From: Pontibacter aquaedesilientis
GTDB lineage: Bacteria > Bacteroidota > Bacteroidia > Cytophagales > Hymenobacteraceae
DNA length: 64,000 nt
NCBI RefSeq assembly: GCF_014773225.1
Contig: NZ_JACXAJ010000007.1
Location: 1-64,000 of the forward strand
Direction: 5' to 3'
Part shown: one piece after another, positions 15,260-25,900 of the stretch
Position numbering within the stretch: the first letter of the stretch is position 1
Layout of the letters: each line of letters starts with the position of its first letter
Notes under the pieces: generated by a model
What the model was told of the DNA's origin: nothing
The model's database searches: none
Seen by the model: the letters and a program-made list of their open reading frames with translations, nothing else
Translations under genes and position numbers: made by a program

Positions 15260-15345
15260 CTTTATAAATCAGGTTTGGAAGCTTAAAGATAATTGATTTA
15301 TCAGAGTATTTTTAGAAATTGAGCTCAAAATTAAAACATTCCATC

Positions 15346-17907
15346 ATGAATCATAGGTTTTTGGGTATAGTTGGTTTAGCCACAGCGATGGCTTTTACAA
15401 GTGGCTGTCGTGTAAACAAATCTACAGGGGCAGCGCCGGCAACCGGACCAGTTGCCGATAAGCAGACTACGGCAGCAGTAGCCGCAGTGCCTGTTTGGGC
15501 TCCTAAGAATCACGCCTTCAATCCTTCCAAAACCCGTGTTCACGATCTGCTGCACACCAAACTGCGCATAAGTTTCGATTGGGAAAAACAGCACCTGCTT
15601 GGTATAGCCGAGTTGACGCTTAAGCCCTACTTCTATCCGCAAAACAAGTTGGTGTTGGATGCCAAAGGGTTTGATATTCACCGTGTGAGCTTGATGAATG
15701 GGTTCGACGCCAAAGAACTGCAGTATACCTATGACGGGATGAAACTCACCATCGATCTGGGCAAGACCTTTACCCGCAACGACAAGTTCGTTGTCGAGAT
15801 CGACTACACGGCTAAGCCCAATGAACTAGCCTTGGGCGGAAGCGACGCGATTACCCAGGACAAAGGCCTCTATTTCATAAACCCAAAAGGCAAGGATCCC
15901 GACAAGCCACGGCAGATCTGGACACAGGGAGAGACTGAAGCCAACTCTGCCTGGTTTCCCACCATTGATTCTCCCAATGAGCGCATGACGCAGGAGCTAT
16001 ACCTTACAGTTGACCCAAAGTTCACAACGCTGTCCAACGGGACCTTTGTGTACTCGCGCAAGAACGCTGACGGGACCAAGACCGACTACTGGAAAATGGA
16101 TATGCCGCATGCGCCATACCTCACCATGATGGCTATAGGAGAGTTCGCCGTCGTGAAAGACAAATGGCGAAACCTAGAGGTGAACTATTATGTAGAGCCG
16201 GCCTATGAAAAAACAGCTAAGAAAATATTCGGGCATACGCCGGAAATGATGGAGTTCTTCTCTCAAAAACTGGGTGTGGATTATCCTTGGTCTAAATACG
16301 CGCAAGTAGTAGTCCGTGACTTTGTATCGGGGGCAATGGAAAACACCTCGGCCTCTACCTTTATGGAAGATGTGCAACTGAATGAGCGTGAACTGCTGGA
16401 TAAAAATTGGGACGGCATTATCGCACATGAGCTTTTCCACCAGTGGTTCGGCGATTATGTAACGACAGAATCCTGGGCCAACCTACCTTTGAATGAGGCT
16501 TTTGCCAATTACTCGGAATACCTGTGGGCAGAGCATAAGTTCGGTGCTGATGAAGCCGCATACCTGCACTTGGATGAGCTGGAGCAGTACTTGGACGAGG
16601 CGGAAACAAAGCGGGAGCCTCTGATCCGGTATCGTTATGCTGACCGCGAAGACATGTTTGATAGCCATTCCTACGCTAAGGGAGGGCGGGTGCTACACAT
16701 GCTGCGCAAGTACGTGGGAGATGAAGCCTTTTTCGCCTCGCTCAACCGCTACCTTACCCTGCACAAATTATCTGACGTGGAGGTGGCTGAGCTGCGCATG
16801 GCCTTCGAGGATGTAACCGGAGAGGACTTAATGTGGTTTTTCGACCAATGGTTCCTGAGTGCCGGCCACCCGGAACTGAAGGTTAGCCATACCTATCAAA
16901 ATGGAGGGCTCAGCCTGCAGGTATGGCAACAGCAAGATACGCTTTATGCACCTGTATACCGCCTTCCGGTTAAAGTGGTTACCTGGGAGAATGGTAAAAA
17001 GACAGAGCATGCGATCGAAATAACCAAAGCGAAACAAAACTTCCTTTTGCCCGTGAGCGCACAACCACAACTGGTGCTCTTCGACAGTGAACAGCAATTG
17101 TTGGGAACTGTCGATCATGCCAAGACAAAAGAAGAGCTGATCTTTCAATTCAGCAACGCGAAGCAGTTTAAGGCTAAATTGAACGCCTTGGAGCAACTGT
17201 TAGATGAGATGAGTAGTCCTGACATTCAGAAATTAATGCAAGTGGCCCTTCAGGATGACTTCTGGTTTATAAGAAACGTGGCACTAGAGGCTTTGGGGCA
17301 GCTCAAGGGGAAAGAAGCGATGGCGTTTGAGGCGAAGGTAAAGCAGATGGCGCAAAACGATAAGAAAAGTGATGTCAGGGCAGGGGCAATACTGGTGCTC
17401 TCAGGTTGGGAGACAGAGCAAGAAAAGTACAAGGCACTGTATGAGCAGGCCATGCGGGATAGTTCCTATAAAGTGGCTGCGGCAGGTATACTGGCTTATG
17501 CGGGAACCGGTGCAAAGGACGTAACGCAACGGCTGAGTGCGTTCGAGAAAGAAAAGAACGAGGAGATTGTGCTGGCGCTGGCTTCGTACTATGCTGTGCA
17601 GGGAGGACCAACTAAGTACGATTGGTTTATGAAGCAGACCAAAAACGCAAAAGGAGGCGCCCTGTATTACATGCTGCAAAGCCTGGGAGCCTATCTGGCC
17701 GTAAACCACGAGGCCAACACACCGGAGGCAATAGCAATGCTTGCAGACCTTGCGCAAAACCATAGCCAGTATTACGTCAGACTGGCTGCCTTCCAGGCGT
17801 TGATGGTGCTGTCAGAGCAGGCAGAAATATTAGAATTGCTAAAAGAGATAAAACAAAATGAAAAGGATAAAAGGCTTCTGGAGCTGTATAATCAACTTTC
17901 TATATGA
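15346..17907 (+). CDS. M1 family metallo-aminopeptidase lipoprotein
   Basis: An 853-residue protein. The N-terminus MNHRFLGIVGLATAMAFTSGC is a lipoprotein signal with Cys at 21, so it should be membrane-anchored outside the cytoplasm. The catalytic domain has the substrate motif GAMEN at about 330 and the zinc site HELFH at 361-365, with the third ligand Glu at 384 in LPLNEAFANY. The C-terminal 300 residues are helical and HEAT-repeat-like (KLMQVALQDDFWFIRNVALEAL). It removes N-terminal residues from peptides. Start: the ATG at 15346 gives the signal peptide; the upstream frame extension (15319) does not. Divergent from the biotin carrier gene; near-consensus -7 boxes for both lie between 15284 and 15314. 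Confidence 0.93.
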   Translation: MNHRFLGIVGLATAMAFTSGCRVNKSTGAAPATGPVADKQTTAAVAAVPVWAPKNHAFNPSKTRVHDLLHTKLRISFDWEKQHLLGIAELTLKPYFYPQNKLVLDAKGFDIHRVSLMNGFDAKELQYTYDGMKLTIDLGKTFTRNDKFVVEIDYTAKPNELALGGSDAITQDKGLYFINPKGKDPDKPRQIWTQGETEANSAWFPTIDSPNERMTQELYLTVDPKFTTLSNGTFVYSRKNADGTKTDYWKMDMPHAPYLTMMAIGEFAVVKDKWRNLEVNYYVEPAYEKTAKKIFGHTPEMMEFFSQKLGVDYPWSKYAQVVVRDFVSGAMENTSASTFMEDVQLNERELLDKNWDGIIAHELFHQWFGDYVTTESWANLPLNEAFANYSEYLWAEHKFGADEAAYLHLDELEQYLDEAETKREPLIRYRYADREDMFDSHSYAKGGRVLHMLRKYVGDEAFFASLNRYLTLHKLSDVEVAELRMAFEDVTGEDLMWFFDQWFLSAGHPELKVSHTYQNGGLSLQVWQQQDTLYAPVYRLPVKVVTWENGKKTEHAIEITKAKQNFLLPVSAQPQLVLFDSEQQLLGTVDHAKTKEELIFQFSNAKQFKAKLNALEQLLDEMSSPDIQKLMQVALQDDFWFIRNVALEALGQLKGKEAMAFEAKVKQMAQNDKKSDVRAGAILVLSGWETEQEKYKALYEQAMRDSSYKVAAAGILAYAGTGAKDVTQRLSAFEKEKNEEIVLALASYYAVQGGPTKYDWFMKQTKNAKGGALYYMLQSLGAYLAVNHEANTPEAIAMLADLAQNHSQYYVRLAAFQALMVLSEQAEILELLKEIKQNEKDKRLLELYNQLSI

Positions 17908-17945
17908 AGGGGAGAAAAAAAAGTTGAGAAATTTTTGAAGAATAT

Positions 17946-17995
17946 TTGACTCTAAAGAAAAAGCGCTTAATTTTGCATCTCCTTAGAACAAGGGG
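17946..17995 (+). promoter_or_regulatory. Promoter and 5' hairpin of the tRNA-tuf operon
   Basis: TTG at 17946-17948, 19-base spacer, TAATTTTG at 17968-17975. A 6-base stem (CTCCTT 17979-17984 with AAGGGG 17990-17995, loop AGAAC) lies right where the transcript should begin. The same layout appears at the secE, rplC and rpsH promoters. Confidence 0.75.
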
Positions 17996-18059
17996 CTGGT
18001 TCAAAAGCCGGTTTTAAAGTGCTAAGGAGGGTTAAAAAAGTTAGCCCGGTTAAATATTA

Positions 18060-18142
18060 GGGGAGATTCCAGAGCGGCCAAATGGGACGGACTGTAACTC
18101 CGTTGTAGTGATACTTCGCAGGTTCGAATCCTGCTCTCCCCA
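18060..18142 (+). tRNA. tRNA-Tyr (GUA)
   Basis: Acceptor GGGGAGA pairs with TCTCCCC; anticodon loop with GTA; long variable arm typical of class II; T loop GGTTCGAATCC. 83 bases without encoded CCA. First of three tRNAs leading to tuf. Confidence 0.95.
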
Positions 18143-18180
18143 CATTAAAAACCACCTATTTAGGTTTAGTAACATTTGAA

Positions 18181-18253
18181 GCGGGAGTAGCTCAGTTGGT
18201 AGAGCGATAGCCTTCCAAGCTATAGGCCGCGAGTTCGACCCTCGTCTCCCGCT
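18181..18253 (+). tRNA. tRNA-Gly (UCC)
   Basis: Acceptor GCGGGAG pairs with CTCCCGC; D arm GCTCAGTTGGTAGAGC; anticodon TCC in loop CTTCCAA; T loop GTTCGAC. CCA is not encoded. Confidence 0.95.
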
Positions 18254-18366
18254 CAATTGCAAATAACGTGCTGCTTGTCATTTATGGGTTTGTTTTAAAG
18301 GAATTTCATGTAGATGGATTTCCTTTTTAGTATAAACGCATTTTTAGATAAGTGATGGTAAATAAA

Positions 18367-18438
18367 GCCGACGTAGCTCAGGGGTAGAGTACTTCCTTGG
18401 TAAGGAAGGGGTCGTGGGTTCAATTCCCATCGTTGGCT
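18367..18438 (+). tRNA. tRNA-Thr (GGU)
   Basis: Acceptor GCCGACG pairs with CGTTGGC (one G-U); anticodon GGT in a loop closed by CTTCC/GGAAG; T loop GGTTCAATTCC. CCA is not encoded. It lies 70 bases before tuf. Confidence 0.95.
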
Positions 18439-18508
18439 CAAAGCCCGTTACGTGTAAAGAAAGCGCAACATAACTTTAAACGTTTTAACCTTAATTTAAT
18501 ATCATACA

Positions 18509-19696
18509 ATGGCTAAAGAAACATTTGACCGTTCCAAACCGCACGTAAACATCGGTACTATCGGTCACGTTGACCACGGCAAAACTACCTTGACTGCTGC
18601 CATTACGCAGGTATTGGCAAACAAAGGTCTGGCTAAGATGAGAGATTTCTCTTCTATCGATAACGCTCCAGAGGAAAAAGAAAGAGGTATTACAATCAAT
18701 ACTTCTCACGTTGAATACGCAACAGAAAACCGCCACTACGCGCACGTTGACTGCCCAGGTCACGCTGACTACGTGAAGAACATGGTTACTGGTGCTGCCC
18801 AGATGGACGGTGCTATCCTTGTGGTTGCTGCAACTGACGGACCAATGCCACAGACTCGTGAGCACATCCTTCTTGCTCGTCAGGTAGGTGTTCCTCAGCT
18901 GGTAGTATTCATGAACAAAGTTGACATGGTGGACGATCCAGAGCTTCTTGAGCTTGTTGAGATGGAAATCCGTGAGCTTCTTTCTTTCTATGATTTCGAC
19001 GGCGATAACATTCCAGTTATCCAAGGTTCTGCTCTTGGTGGCCTGAACGGCGACACAAAGTGGGTAGGCACAATTGAGGCCCTGATGGATGCAGTTGATA
19101 ACTTTATTCCAATCCCAGCTCGTTTGACTGACCTTCCATTCTTGATGCCAGTTGAGGACGTGTTCTCAATCACTGGTCGTGGTACTGTTGCTACAGGCCG
19201 TATCGAGCGTGGTGTAATCAACTCTGGTGAGCAAGTTGAAATTCTGGGTATGGGTGCTGAGAACCTGAAGTCAGTAGTTACAGGTGTTGAGATGTTCCGT
19301 AAGATTCTTGACAGAGGTGAAGCTGGTGACAACGTAGGTCTTCTTCTTCGTGGTATAGAGAAAACTGATATCCGTCGTGGTATGGTAATCTGTAAGCCAG
19401 GTTCAGTGAAGCCTCACATGAAGTTCAAGGCTGAAGTTTACGTTCTTTCTAAAGAAGAAGGTGGACGTCACACGCCATTCTTCAACAAGTACCGTCCACA
19501 GTTCTACTTCAGAACGACAGACGTTACAGGTGAGATCATGCTTCCAGAAGGAGTAGAGATGGTTATGCCTGGTGATAACATCACAATCGAGGTTAACCTG
19601 ATCAACAAAGTAGCCATGGAGAAAGGTCTTCGTTTCGCTATCCGTGAGGGTGGTAGAACAGTAGGTGCCGGCCAGGTAACTGAAATCCTTGACTAA
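18509..19696 (+). CDS. tuf: Elongation factor Tu
   Basis: A 395-residue GTPase that brings aminoacyl-tRNA to the ribosome. G1 GHVDHGKTT at about 19-27, switch region [28 protein letters not shown] and SAL motifs are present, and the C-terminus ends [10 protein letters not shown]. It is not next to fusA as in the E. coli str operon; three tRNA genes lie upstream and tRNA-Trp with secE downstream, an order common in Bacteroidota and many other bacteria. Codon use is strongly biased, as expected for high expression. Confidence 0.98.
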   Translation: MAKETFDRSKPHVNIGTIGHVDHGKTTLTAAITQVLANKGLAKMRDFSSIDNAPEEKERGITINTSHVEYATENRHYAHVDCPGHADYVKNMVTGAAQMDGAILVVAATDGPMPQTREHILLARQVGVPQLVVFMNKVDMVDDPELLELVEMEIRELLSFYDFDGDNIPVIQGSALGGLNGDTKWVGTIEALMDAVDNFIPIPARLTDLPFLMPVEDVFSITGRGTVATGRIERGVINSGEQVEILGMGAENLKSVVTGVEMFRKILDRGEAGDNVGLLLRGIEKTDIRRGMVICKPGSVKPHMKFKAEVYVLSKEEGGRHTPFFNKYRPQFYFRTTDVTGEIMLPEGVEMVMPGDNITIEVNLINKVAMEKGLRFAIREGGRTVGAGQVTEILD

Positions 19697-19708
19697 TTAT
19701 ATCTAATT

Positions 19709-19746
19709 CAAACCCGTTTCTGAAATCTTTTTTAGGAACGGGTTTG
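19709..19746 (+). terminator. Terminator after tuf
   Basis: Arms CAAACCCGTTTC (19709-19720) and GGAACGGGTTTG (19735-19746), 12 pairs with one G-U, then TTTT. The end of the right arm also supplies the -33 TTG of the next promoter. Confidence 0.75.
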
Positions 19747-19796
19747 TTTTTAATATACTTTTGAATAAATTTGCACTCCAATTAAAATTGGCGTGC
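19744..19796 (+). promoter_or_regulatory. Promoter and 5' hairpin of the tRNA-Trp-secE operon
   Basis: TTG at 19744-19746, 19-base spacer, TAAATTTG at 19766-19773. From 19773, GCACTCCAAT pairs with ATTGGCGTGC (19787-19796, one mismatch) around TAAA, giving a stem at or beside the transcript start. tRNA-Trp begins nine bases later. Confidence 0.75.
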
Positions 19797-19804
19797 ATTT
19801 TTTT

Positions 19805-19877
19805 ACGGGTGTAGCTCAATTGGTAGAGTAGTGGTCTCCAAAACCATTGGCTGGGAGTTCGAGTCTCTCCACCCGTG
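19805..19877 (+). tRNA. tRNA-Trp (CCA)
   Basis: Acceptor ACGGGTG pairs with CACCCGT; anticodon CCA in loop CTCCAAA closed by GTGGT/ACCAT; T loop GAGTTCGAGTCTC. 73 bases, no encoded CCA tail. Located directly before secE. Confidence 0.95.
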
Positions 19878-19904
19878 CAATTATAATCTATTAAAGCGAA
19901 GGCG

Positions 19905-20096
19905 ATGAGCAAAGTAAAAGGCTACATAGACGAGACAGTGGAGGAAATGAAAAACAAAGTTTCATGGCCTTCATATTCTGAACTGCAGAATAGTTCTGTA
20001 TTGGTGCTAATTGGGTCTTTAATATTTGCCCTGGTTGTCGGAGCGATGGATTTTGTTTTTGACTCCACGCTGTCTTGGTTTTACAACCAGTTTTAA
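19905..20096 (+). CDS. secE: Preprotein translocase subunit SecE
   Basis: A 63-residue membrane protein of the SecYEG channel. An amphipathic N-terminal helix (DETVEEMKNKVSWPSYSEL, with the conserved VSWPS) precedes one transmembrane helix (about 32-56). It is the short one-helix form usual outside Enterobacteria. It lies between tRNA-Trp and nusG, its conserved position. Confidence 0.93.
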   Translation: MSKVKGYIDETVEEMKNKVSWPSYSELQNSSVLVLIGSLIFALVVGAMDFVFDSTLSWFYNQF

Positions 20097-20105
20097 TATA
20101 GGTCT

Positions 20106-20663
20106 ATGGCTGATTTAAAATGGTATGTAGTTCGGGCGGTAAGTGGCCAGGAAAAAAAGGCTAAAGCTTATCTGGAAAACGAGATAGTAAGGCAGAATCT
20201 AGGAGAATACGTTCCTCAAGTGCTTATACCTGCAGAGAAGGTATATGAAATGCGTGGAGGTAAAAAGAAGATCAGAGAACGCAACTTCTTTCCGGGTTAT
20301 GTGCTAGTTCACGCTGATCTTTCACATGGTGAAGCAGAGCACATTATCATCAGTACACCAGGAGTTATCGGATTCCTGGGGTCTAACGAAGGAGGCCAGA
20401 CTAAAAAGCCTGTACCGTTACGCCAGTCTGAGGTGAACAGAATCCTGGGAACTGTAGACGAGGCGGAGGAGCAGACAGAAGTGCTGGATACTCCGTTCTT
20501 GGTAGGAGAAATGGTGAAGGTGATGGACGGTCCTTTCAGTGGTTTCTCCGGTACAGTAGAAGAGGTGTTCGAAGAACGTAAGAAGCTTAATGTTATGGTG
20601 AAGATATTTGGTCGTAACACTCCGGTTGAGCTGAATTACATGCAGGTAGAAAAAGAATCGTAG
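20106..20663 (+). CDS. nusG: Transcription termination/antitermination factor NusG
   Basis: A 185-residue factor binding RNA polymerase and coupling it to Rho or the ribosome. The N-terminal NGN domain (KWYVVRAVSGQEKKAKAYLE, NFFPGYVLVHADL) is followed by a KOW domain (GEMVKVMDGPFSGFSGTVEEV). Standard length. It starts nine bases after secE. Confidence 0.96.
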   Translation: MADLKWYVVRAVSGQEKKAKAYLENEIVRQNLGEYVPQVLIPAEKVYEMRGGKKKIRERNFFPGYVLVHADLSHGEAEHIIISTPGVIGFLGSNEGGQTKKPVPLRQSEVNRILGTVDEAEEQTEVLDTPFLVGEMVKVMDGPFSGFSGTVEEVFEERKKLNVMVKIFGRNTPVELNYMQVEKES

Positions 20664-20675
20664 TAAATACAAATA

Positions 20676-21119
20676 ATGGCAAAGGAAATAAAAGGTTATC
20701 TGAAACTTCAGATAAAGGGAGGTGCCGCGAATCCATCGCCACCGGTTGGACCTGCACTTGGTTCTAAAGGTCTTAACATCATGGAGTTCTGTAAGCAGTT
20801 TAATGCTAGAACCCAGGATAAGCCAGGACAAGTGTTACCAGTATTGATTACAATATACGCAGATAAGTCCTTCGACTTCGTGGTTAAGACGCCACCTGCT
20901 CCAGTATTGCTAATGGATGCTGCTAAAATTAAGGGAGGTTCTAAGGAGCCTAACCGTAACAAAGTAGGTTCAGTTACATGGGATCAGGTAAGAGAGATTG
21001 CAGAACTGAAAATGCCTGATTTGAATGCTTTCAAGCTAGAGTCTGCCATGAAAATGGTAGCTGGTACAGCAAGAAGCATGGGTATTACAGTGTCTGGAAA
21101 CGCTCCGTGGAACGAATAA
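20676..21119 (+). CDS. rplK: Ribosomal protein uL11
   Basis: 147 residues; GTPase-centre protein of the large subunit. Conserved [24 protein letters not shown] and the C-terminal [10 protein letters not shown] are visible. It is the first r-protein of the rplKAJL cluster, 12 bases after nusG. Confidence 0.97.
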   Translation: MAKEIKGYLKLQIKGGAANPSPPVGPALGSKGLNIMEFCKQFNARTQDKPGQVLPVLITIYADKSFDFVVKTPPAPVLLMDAAKIKGGSKEPNRNKVGSVTWDQVREIAELKMPDLNAFKLESAMKMVAGTARSMGITVSGNAPWNE

Positions 21120-21135
21120 TTAGAGTTAAAGGATA

Positions 21136-21828
21136 ATGGCGAAGATTTCAAAGAACAGGAAAGCAGCCCTAGAAAAGGCTGACCTGACAAAAGAGTATTC
21201 TTTAACAGATGCGGCTTCAGTAGTAAAGGAAATTACTTTTACCAAGTTTGATGCCTCTGTTGATATTGATGTACGCTTAGGCGTTGACCCTCGCAAGGCT
21301 GACCAAATGGTTCGTGGTATTGTTACCCTTCCTCACGGTACTGGTAAAGATGTAAAAGTTCTTGCACTCGTTACTCCTGACAAAGAGCAGGAGGCGAAAG
21401 ACGCCGGTGCTGACTTCGTTGGTCTTGATGATTATATCCAAAAGATCGAAAAAGGCTGGACAGATGTAGACGTGATCATCACGATGCCTGCTGTAATGGC
21501 TAAAGTTGGTCGTTTGGGCAGAATATTAGGCCCACGTAACTTGATGCCAAACCCTAAGTCTGGCACTGTTACACAAGATGTAGCGAAAGCAGTTAAGGAA
21601 GTAAAAGCAGGTAAGATAGACTTCAAAGTTGACAAATATGGTATCATCCATACAAGTGTTGGCAAAGTGTCTTTTGCACCTGAGCAACTTGCCGCCAATG
21701 CAGCAGAAGTAATCGCTACATTAAACCGTCTGAAGCCATCTTCAGCAAAGGGTACTTACATTAAGAGCATAACATTGTCTAGTACAATGAGCCCGGCCGT
21801 AATCGTTGACAAGAACGCAACTATCTAA
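21136..21828 (+). CDS. rplA: Ribosomal protein uL1
   Basis: 230 residues; forms the L1 stalk that moves E-site t[36 protein letters not shown] and the family C-terminus are present. In E. coli L1 represses its own L11-L1 mRNA; no matching leader is recognised here. It ends four bases before rplJ. Confidence 0.97.
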   Translation: MAKISKNRKAALEKADLTKEYSLTDAASVVKEITFTKFDASVDIDVRLGVDPRKADQMVRGIVTLPHGTGKDVKVLALVTPDKEQEAKDAGADFVGLDDYIQKIEKGWTDVDVIITMPAVMAKVGRLGRILGPRNLMPNPKSGTVTQDVAKAVKEVKAGKIDFKVDKYGIIHTSVGKVSFAPEQLAANAAEVIATLNRLKPSSAKGTYIKSITLSSTMSPAVIVDKNATI

Positions 21829-21832
21829 GAAC

Positions 21833-22357
21833 ATGACCAGGGAAGAAAAAGAGATAATTGTTAAAGACCTGAGCGAGAAGTTAGCTAACACTAATTACTT
21901 CTATATCACAGATTCCTCTGCTATGACAGTAGCAGGCATCAACCAGTTCAGGAGAATGGCCTTCGATAGAGGTCTTGAGTATAAAGTTTACAAAAACACA
22001 CTCATCAAGAAAGCACTGGATACACTGGACACAGACACTACAGCCCTAACAGGCGTATTGAAGGGTTCATCTGGTATTTTGTTTTCTACTGAGTCTGGCA
22101 ATGCTCCGGCAAAGCTTATCAAAGACTTTAGAAAAAAAGGTAACACGCTTCCACTTTTAAAGGGTGCCTTTATTGATAGCGGGATATATGTTGGAGATGA
22201 CCAACTTGAGACCCTATCAAACATCAAGTCTAAGAATGAGCTCATCGGAGATATCATTGGCTTACTTCAATCTCCAGCTAAAAATGTTGTTTCTGCTCTC
22301 CAGAGCAGCGGCGGTAAATTGGCCGGTATCCTGAAGACTTTATCTGAAAAAGAATAA
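21833..22357 (+). CDS. rplJ: Ribosomal protein uL10
   Basis: 174 residues; base of the L7/L12 stalk. MTREEKEIIVKDLSEKL, then FRRMAFDRGLEYKVYKNTLIKKAL, and a C-terminal helix that binds L7/L12. The ATG at 21833 gives the normal N-terminus; an upstream in-frame start would overlap rplA. Confidence 0.96.
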   Translation: MTREEKEIIVKDLSEKLANTNYFYITDSSAMTVAGINQFRRMAFDRGLEYKVYKNTLIKKALDTLDTDTTALTGVLKGSSGILFSTESGNAPAKLIKDFRKKGNTLPLLKGAFIDSGIYVGDDQLETLSNIKSKNELIGDIIGLLQSPAKNVVSALQSSGGKLAGILKTLSEKE

Positions 22358-22398
22358 TTTAAAAACGTAATCAATAAGTAACTTTTAATTTCAATAAA

Positions 22399-22779
22399 AT
22401 GGCAGATTTGAAAGCATTCGCTGAGCAGTTAGTAAACTTGACTGTGAAAGAGGTTAATGAACTAGCTACAATTCTTAAGGACGAGTATGGTATCGAGCCA
22501 GCTGCTGCTGCTCCAGTTATGATGGCTGGTGGCGCAGGTGCTGAAGGAGGCGCGGCTGCAGAAGAAAAAACTTCTTTTGACGTAATCCTTAAGTCAGCAG
22601 GTGCATCTAAACTAGCAGTTGTTAAGCTAGTGAAAGAACTTACTGGTCTTGGTCTGAAAGAAGCTAAAGAACTGGTAGACGGCGCTCCTAAGCCACTTAA
22701 AGAAGGTGTTGCTAAGGACGAAGCAGATTCATTGAAGAAATCTTTGGAAGAAGCTGGTGCTGAAGTAGAGGTTAAATAA
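22399..22779 (+). CDS. rplL: Ribosomal protein bL12 (L7/L12)
   Basis: 126 residues: an N-terminal dimer domain, an Ala/Gly-rich hinge ([18 protein letters not shown]) and the factor-binding C-terminal domain ([23 protein letters not shown]). Present in several copies per ribosome, which fits the hairpins between this gene and rpoB. Confidence 0.97.
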   Translation: MADLKAFAEQLVNLTVKEVNELATILKDEYGIEPAAAAPVMMAGGAGAEGGAAAEEKTSFDVILKSAGASKLAVVKLVKELTGLGLKEAKELVDGAPKPLKEGVAKDEADSLKKSLEEAGAEVEVK

Positions 22780-22808
22780 TCTCACTTACCAACATACCGA
22801 TAACAGGT

Positions 22809-22874
22809 AGACCTGGCATATTCGTCAGGTCTTTTCCTGTTTGTATATGGATTCATCTGATGAATCCTTTTTTT
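22809..22874 (+). terminator. Tandem hairpins between rplL and rpoB (attenuator)
   Basis: First stem AGACCTG/CAGGTCT (22809-22815 and 22826-22832) followed by TTTCCTGTTT. Second stem GGATTCATC/GATGAATCC (22849-22857 and 22859-22867) followed by seven T. Partial termination here would lower rpoBC relative to L7/L12, as known in E. coli. Readthrough is inferred: no promoter is seen before rpoB. Confidence 0.65.
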
Positions 22875-22937
22875 GCCCGTAGCGAGTTTAAAAGCTATGC
22901 GCTGGAATCATATTGTAAACGTTAAAATTCCACAGCT

Positions 22938-25900
22938 TTGGCTAAGAATAAAACGACAGAGCGAATCAATTTTGCCTCTATAAACCCGGTTATTGACTAC
23001 CCTGACTTCCTGGATGTTCAGTTACAGTCATTCCAGGACTTCTTCCAGTTGGAAACTCCAGCTGAGAATAGGGCTCAGGAAGGTTTGTTCAAGGTGTTCG
23101 CTGAGAACTTTCCGATTTCTGATTCACGAGAGAACTTCGTACTCGAGTTTATCGACTACCATATTGACCCACCAAAATACTCAGTAGATGAGTGTATTGA
23201 CAGAGGGCTCACTTATTCGGTTCCGCTTAAAGCCAAACTTCGTCTTATCTGTAATGATGAAGACAATGAAGACTTTGAAACGATCGAACAAGAGGTTTTC
23301 TTGGGTAACATTCCATACATGACGGAAAAAGGCTCCTTTGTTATCAATGGAGCTGAACGCGTTATAGTATCTCAACTCCATAGATCACCAGGTGTGTTCT
23401 TTGCACAAAGCAAGCACACAAACGGTACAAAACTGTATTCTGCCAGAATCATTCCTTTTAAAGGATCTTGGGTTGAGTTTGCGACGGACGTAAATAACGT
23501 GATGTATGCTTACATCGACCGTAAGAAAAAGTTTCCTGTTACGACACTTTTGCGTGCGATAGGCTATGGAACGGACAAGGATATCCTGGATCTGTTCGGC
23601 CTCTCTGAGGAAATCCCAGCAACAAAGTCTAATCTTAAAAACGCGATAGGCAGAAAGCTGGCGGCGCGTGTACTAAGAACCTGGACTGAAGACTTTGTGG
23701 ATGAAGATACAGGTGAAGTTGTATCGATCGACCGTAACGAAGTACTCCTTGAGCGTGATTCAGAAATCACAGCGGAAGATATTGATGTAATACAGGATTC
23801 TGGTGTTAAATCTATTATTCTACACCGCGAGAACGTAAACATTGCTGACTACGCAATCATTTACAATACTCTTCAGAAAGACAATTCTAACTCGGAGAAA
23901 GAAGCGGTAGAGCAGATTTATCGTCAGCTCCGTAATACTGAGGCGCCTGATGAAGAGACAGCACGTGATATTATTCAGAAGCTGTTTTTCTCTGACAAAC
24001 GCTACGATCTGGGTGAAGTTGGTCGCTATAGAATCAATAAGAAACTTGGCCTTGATACAAATTGGGATGCAAAGGTTCTGACCAATGAGGATATTGTCCT
24101 GATTGTGAAGTACCTGATCGGTTTGATTAACTCGAAAGCTGTGGTGGATGATATTGACCACTTGAGCAACCGTCGTGTTAGAACGGTTGGTGAGCAGCTT
24201 TATGCGCAGTTCGGTGTAGGTCTAGCCCGTATGGCCAGAACGATCAAGGAACGCATGAACGTACGTGATAACGAGGACTTCAAACCTGTTGATTTGATCA
24301 ACGCACGTACGCTTTCATCTGTGATTAATTCGTTTTTTGGAACCAACCAGCTTTCACAGTTCATGGACCAGACGAACCCACTAGCGGAGGTAACGCATAA
24401 GCGTCGTGTCTCTGCACTGGGGCCAGGCGGTCTGTCCAGAGAGCGTGCTGGTTTCGAGGTACGTGACGTTCACTACACTCACTATGGACGTCTGTGTACA
24501 ATTGAAACTCCAGAAGGACCGAACATCGGTTTGATCTCTTCTTTGTGCGTTCATGCTCGGGTTAACCACATGGGTTTTATCGAAACTCCTTACCGTAAGG
24601 TAAATGAAGGTATAGTGGAGATGAATGGAACGGTGGAATACCTGACTGCTGAAGAAGAAGATACCCACCACATTGCACAGGCCAATGCCATTATCGATGA
24701 TAAAGGTAACTTCATAAATGATAGAGTAAAGGGACGATTCGAGGGTGACTTCCCGGTAGAAGAGCCTAAGACCTATACCTACATGGACGTTGCGCCAAAC
24801 CAGATTGTATCGGTAGCTGCCTCGTTGATTCCATTTTTGGAGCACGATGACGCGAACCGTGCCTTGATGGGATCAAACATGCAGCGCCAGGCAGTTCCAC
24901 TTTTGAAGCCGGAAGCCCCTATTGTGGGTACAGGTTTAGAAAGAAGAGCTGCGATTGACTCTAGAGCATTAGTAATTGCTGAAGGTGACGGCTTAATTGA
25001 TTTTGTTGATGCCAATAAGATTGTAGTAAAGTACGATCTGACAGAAGAAGAGAAACTGGTTGCCTTCGATGCAGAATTCGTTACATACAACCTGATCAAG
25101 TTCCGAAGAACTAACCAGGATACCTGCATTAACTTAACACCAATTGTCTATACCGGACAGCGTGTAACGAAAGGTCAGCCGCTTTGCGAAGGATACGCCA
25201 CCAACAACGGTGAACTAGCAATAGGCCGAAACATGCAGGTGGCGTTCATGCCTTGGCAAGGATATAACTTCGAGGATGCTATTGTTATCTCTGAAAAAGT
25301 AGTAAGAGATGACATCTTTACTTCTATACACATTGAGGAGTTCGAACTTGAGGTTCGTGAGACGAAGCGTGGTGAAGAAGAACTGACTTCTGAGATTCCG
25401 AACGTAAGTGAGGAAGCTGTGAAGAATTTGGACGAAAACGGTATCATCCGTATAGGAGCTGAAGTTCGTGAAGGTGACATCCTGATCGGCAAGATCACAC
25501 CGAAAGGTGAGACAGACCCAACTCCGGAGGAGAAACTTCTTCGTGCTATCTTCGGAGATAAAGCCGGTGACGTGAAGGACGCCTCGCTTAAGGCGCCACC
25601 ATCACTGAACGGTGTTGTTATTGAAACGAAGCTTTTCTCTAGACCTAAGAAAGACAAAAACCTACGGGCCAAGTCTAAGAAAGAGGTAGAAGAGCTTAAA
25701 GTGAAATACTCAAAGGATTTGACTGCCATTAAGAACGTAATGGTTGACAAACTGGTGACTTTGTTGGAAGGCAAAACGTCTCAAGGCATCAAACACAAGT
25801 TTGGTGATGAGATTCTTACTAAAGGCGTTAAGTTTTCTAAGAAAAACATCATAGAGGCCCTATTCCCTGAGAAGAACCCATACAAGGACGAAAGTAACTA

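Noticed and set aside
18060..18438. An integration site at the tRNA cluster
   Set aside because: No integrase, no duplicated tRNA 3' end and no foreign genes nearby; the order continues straight into tuf.
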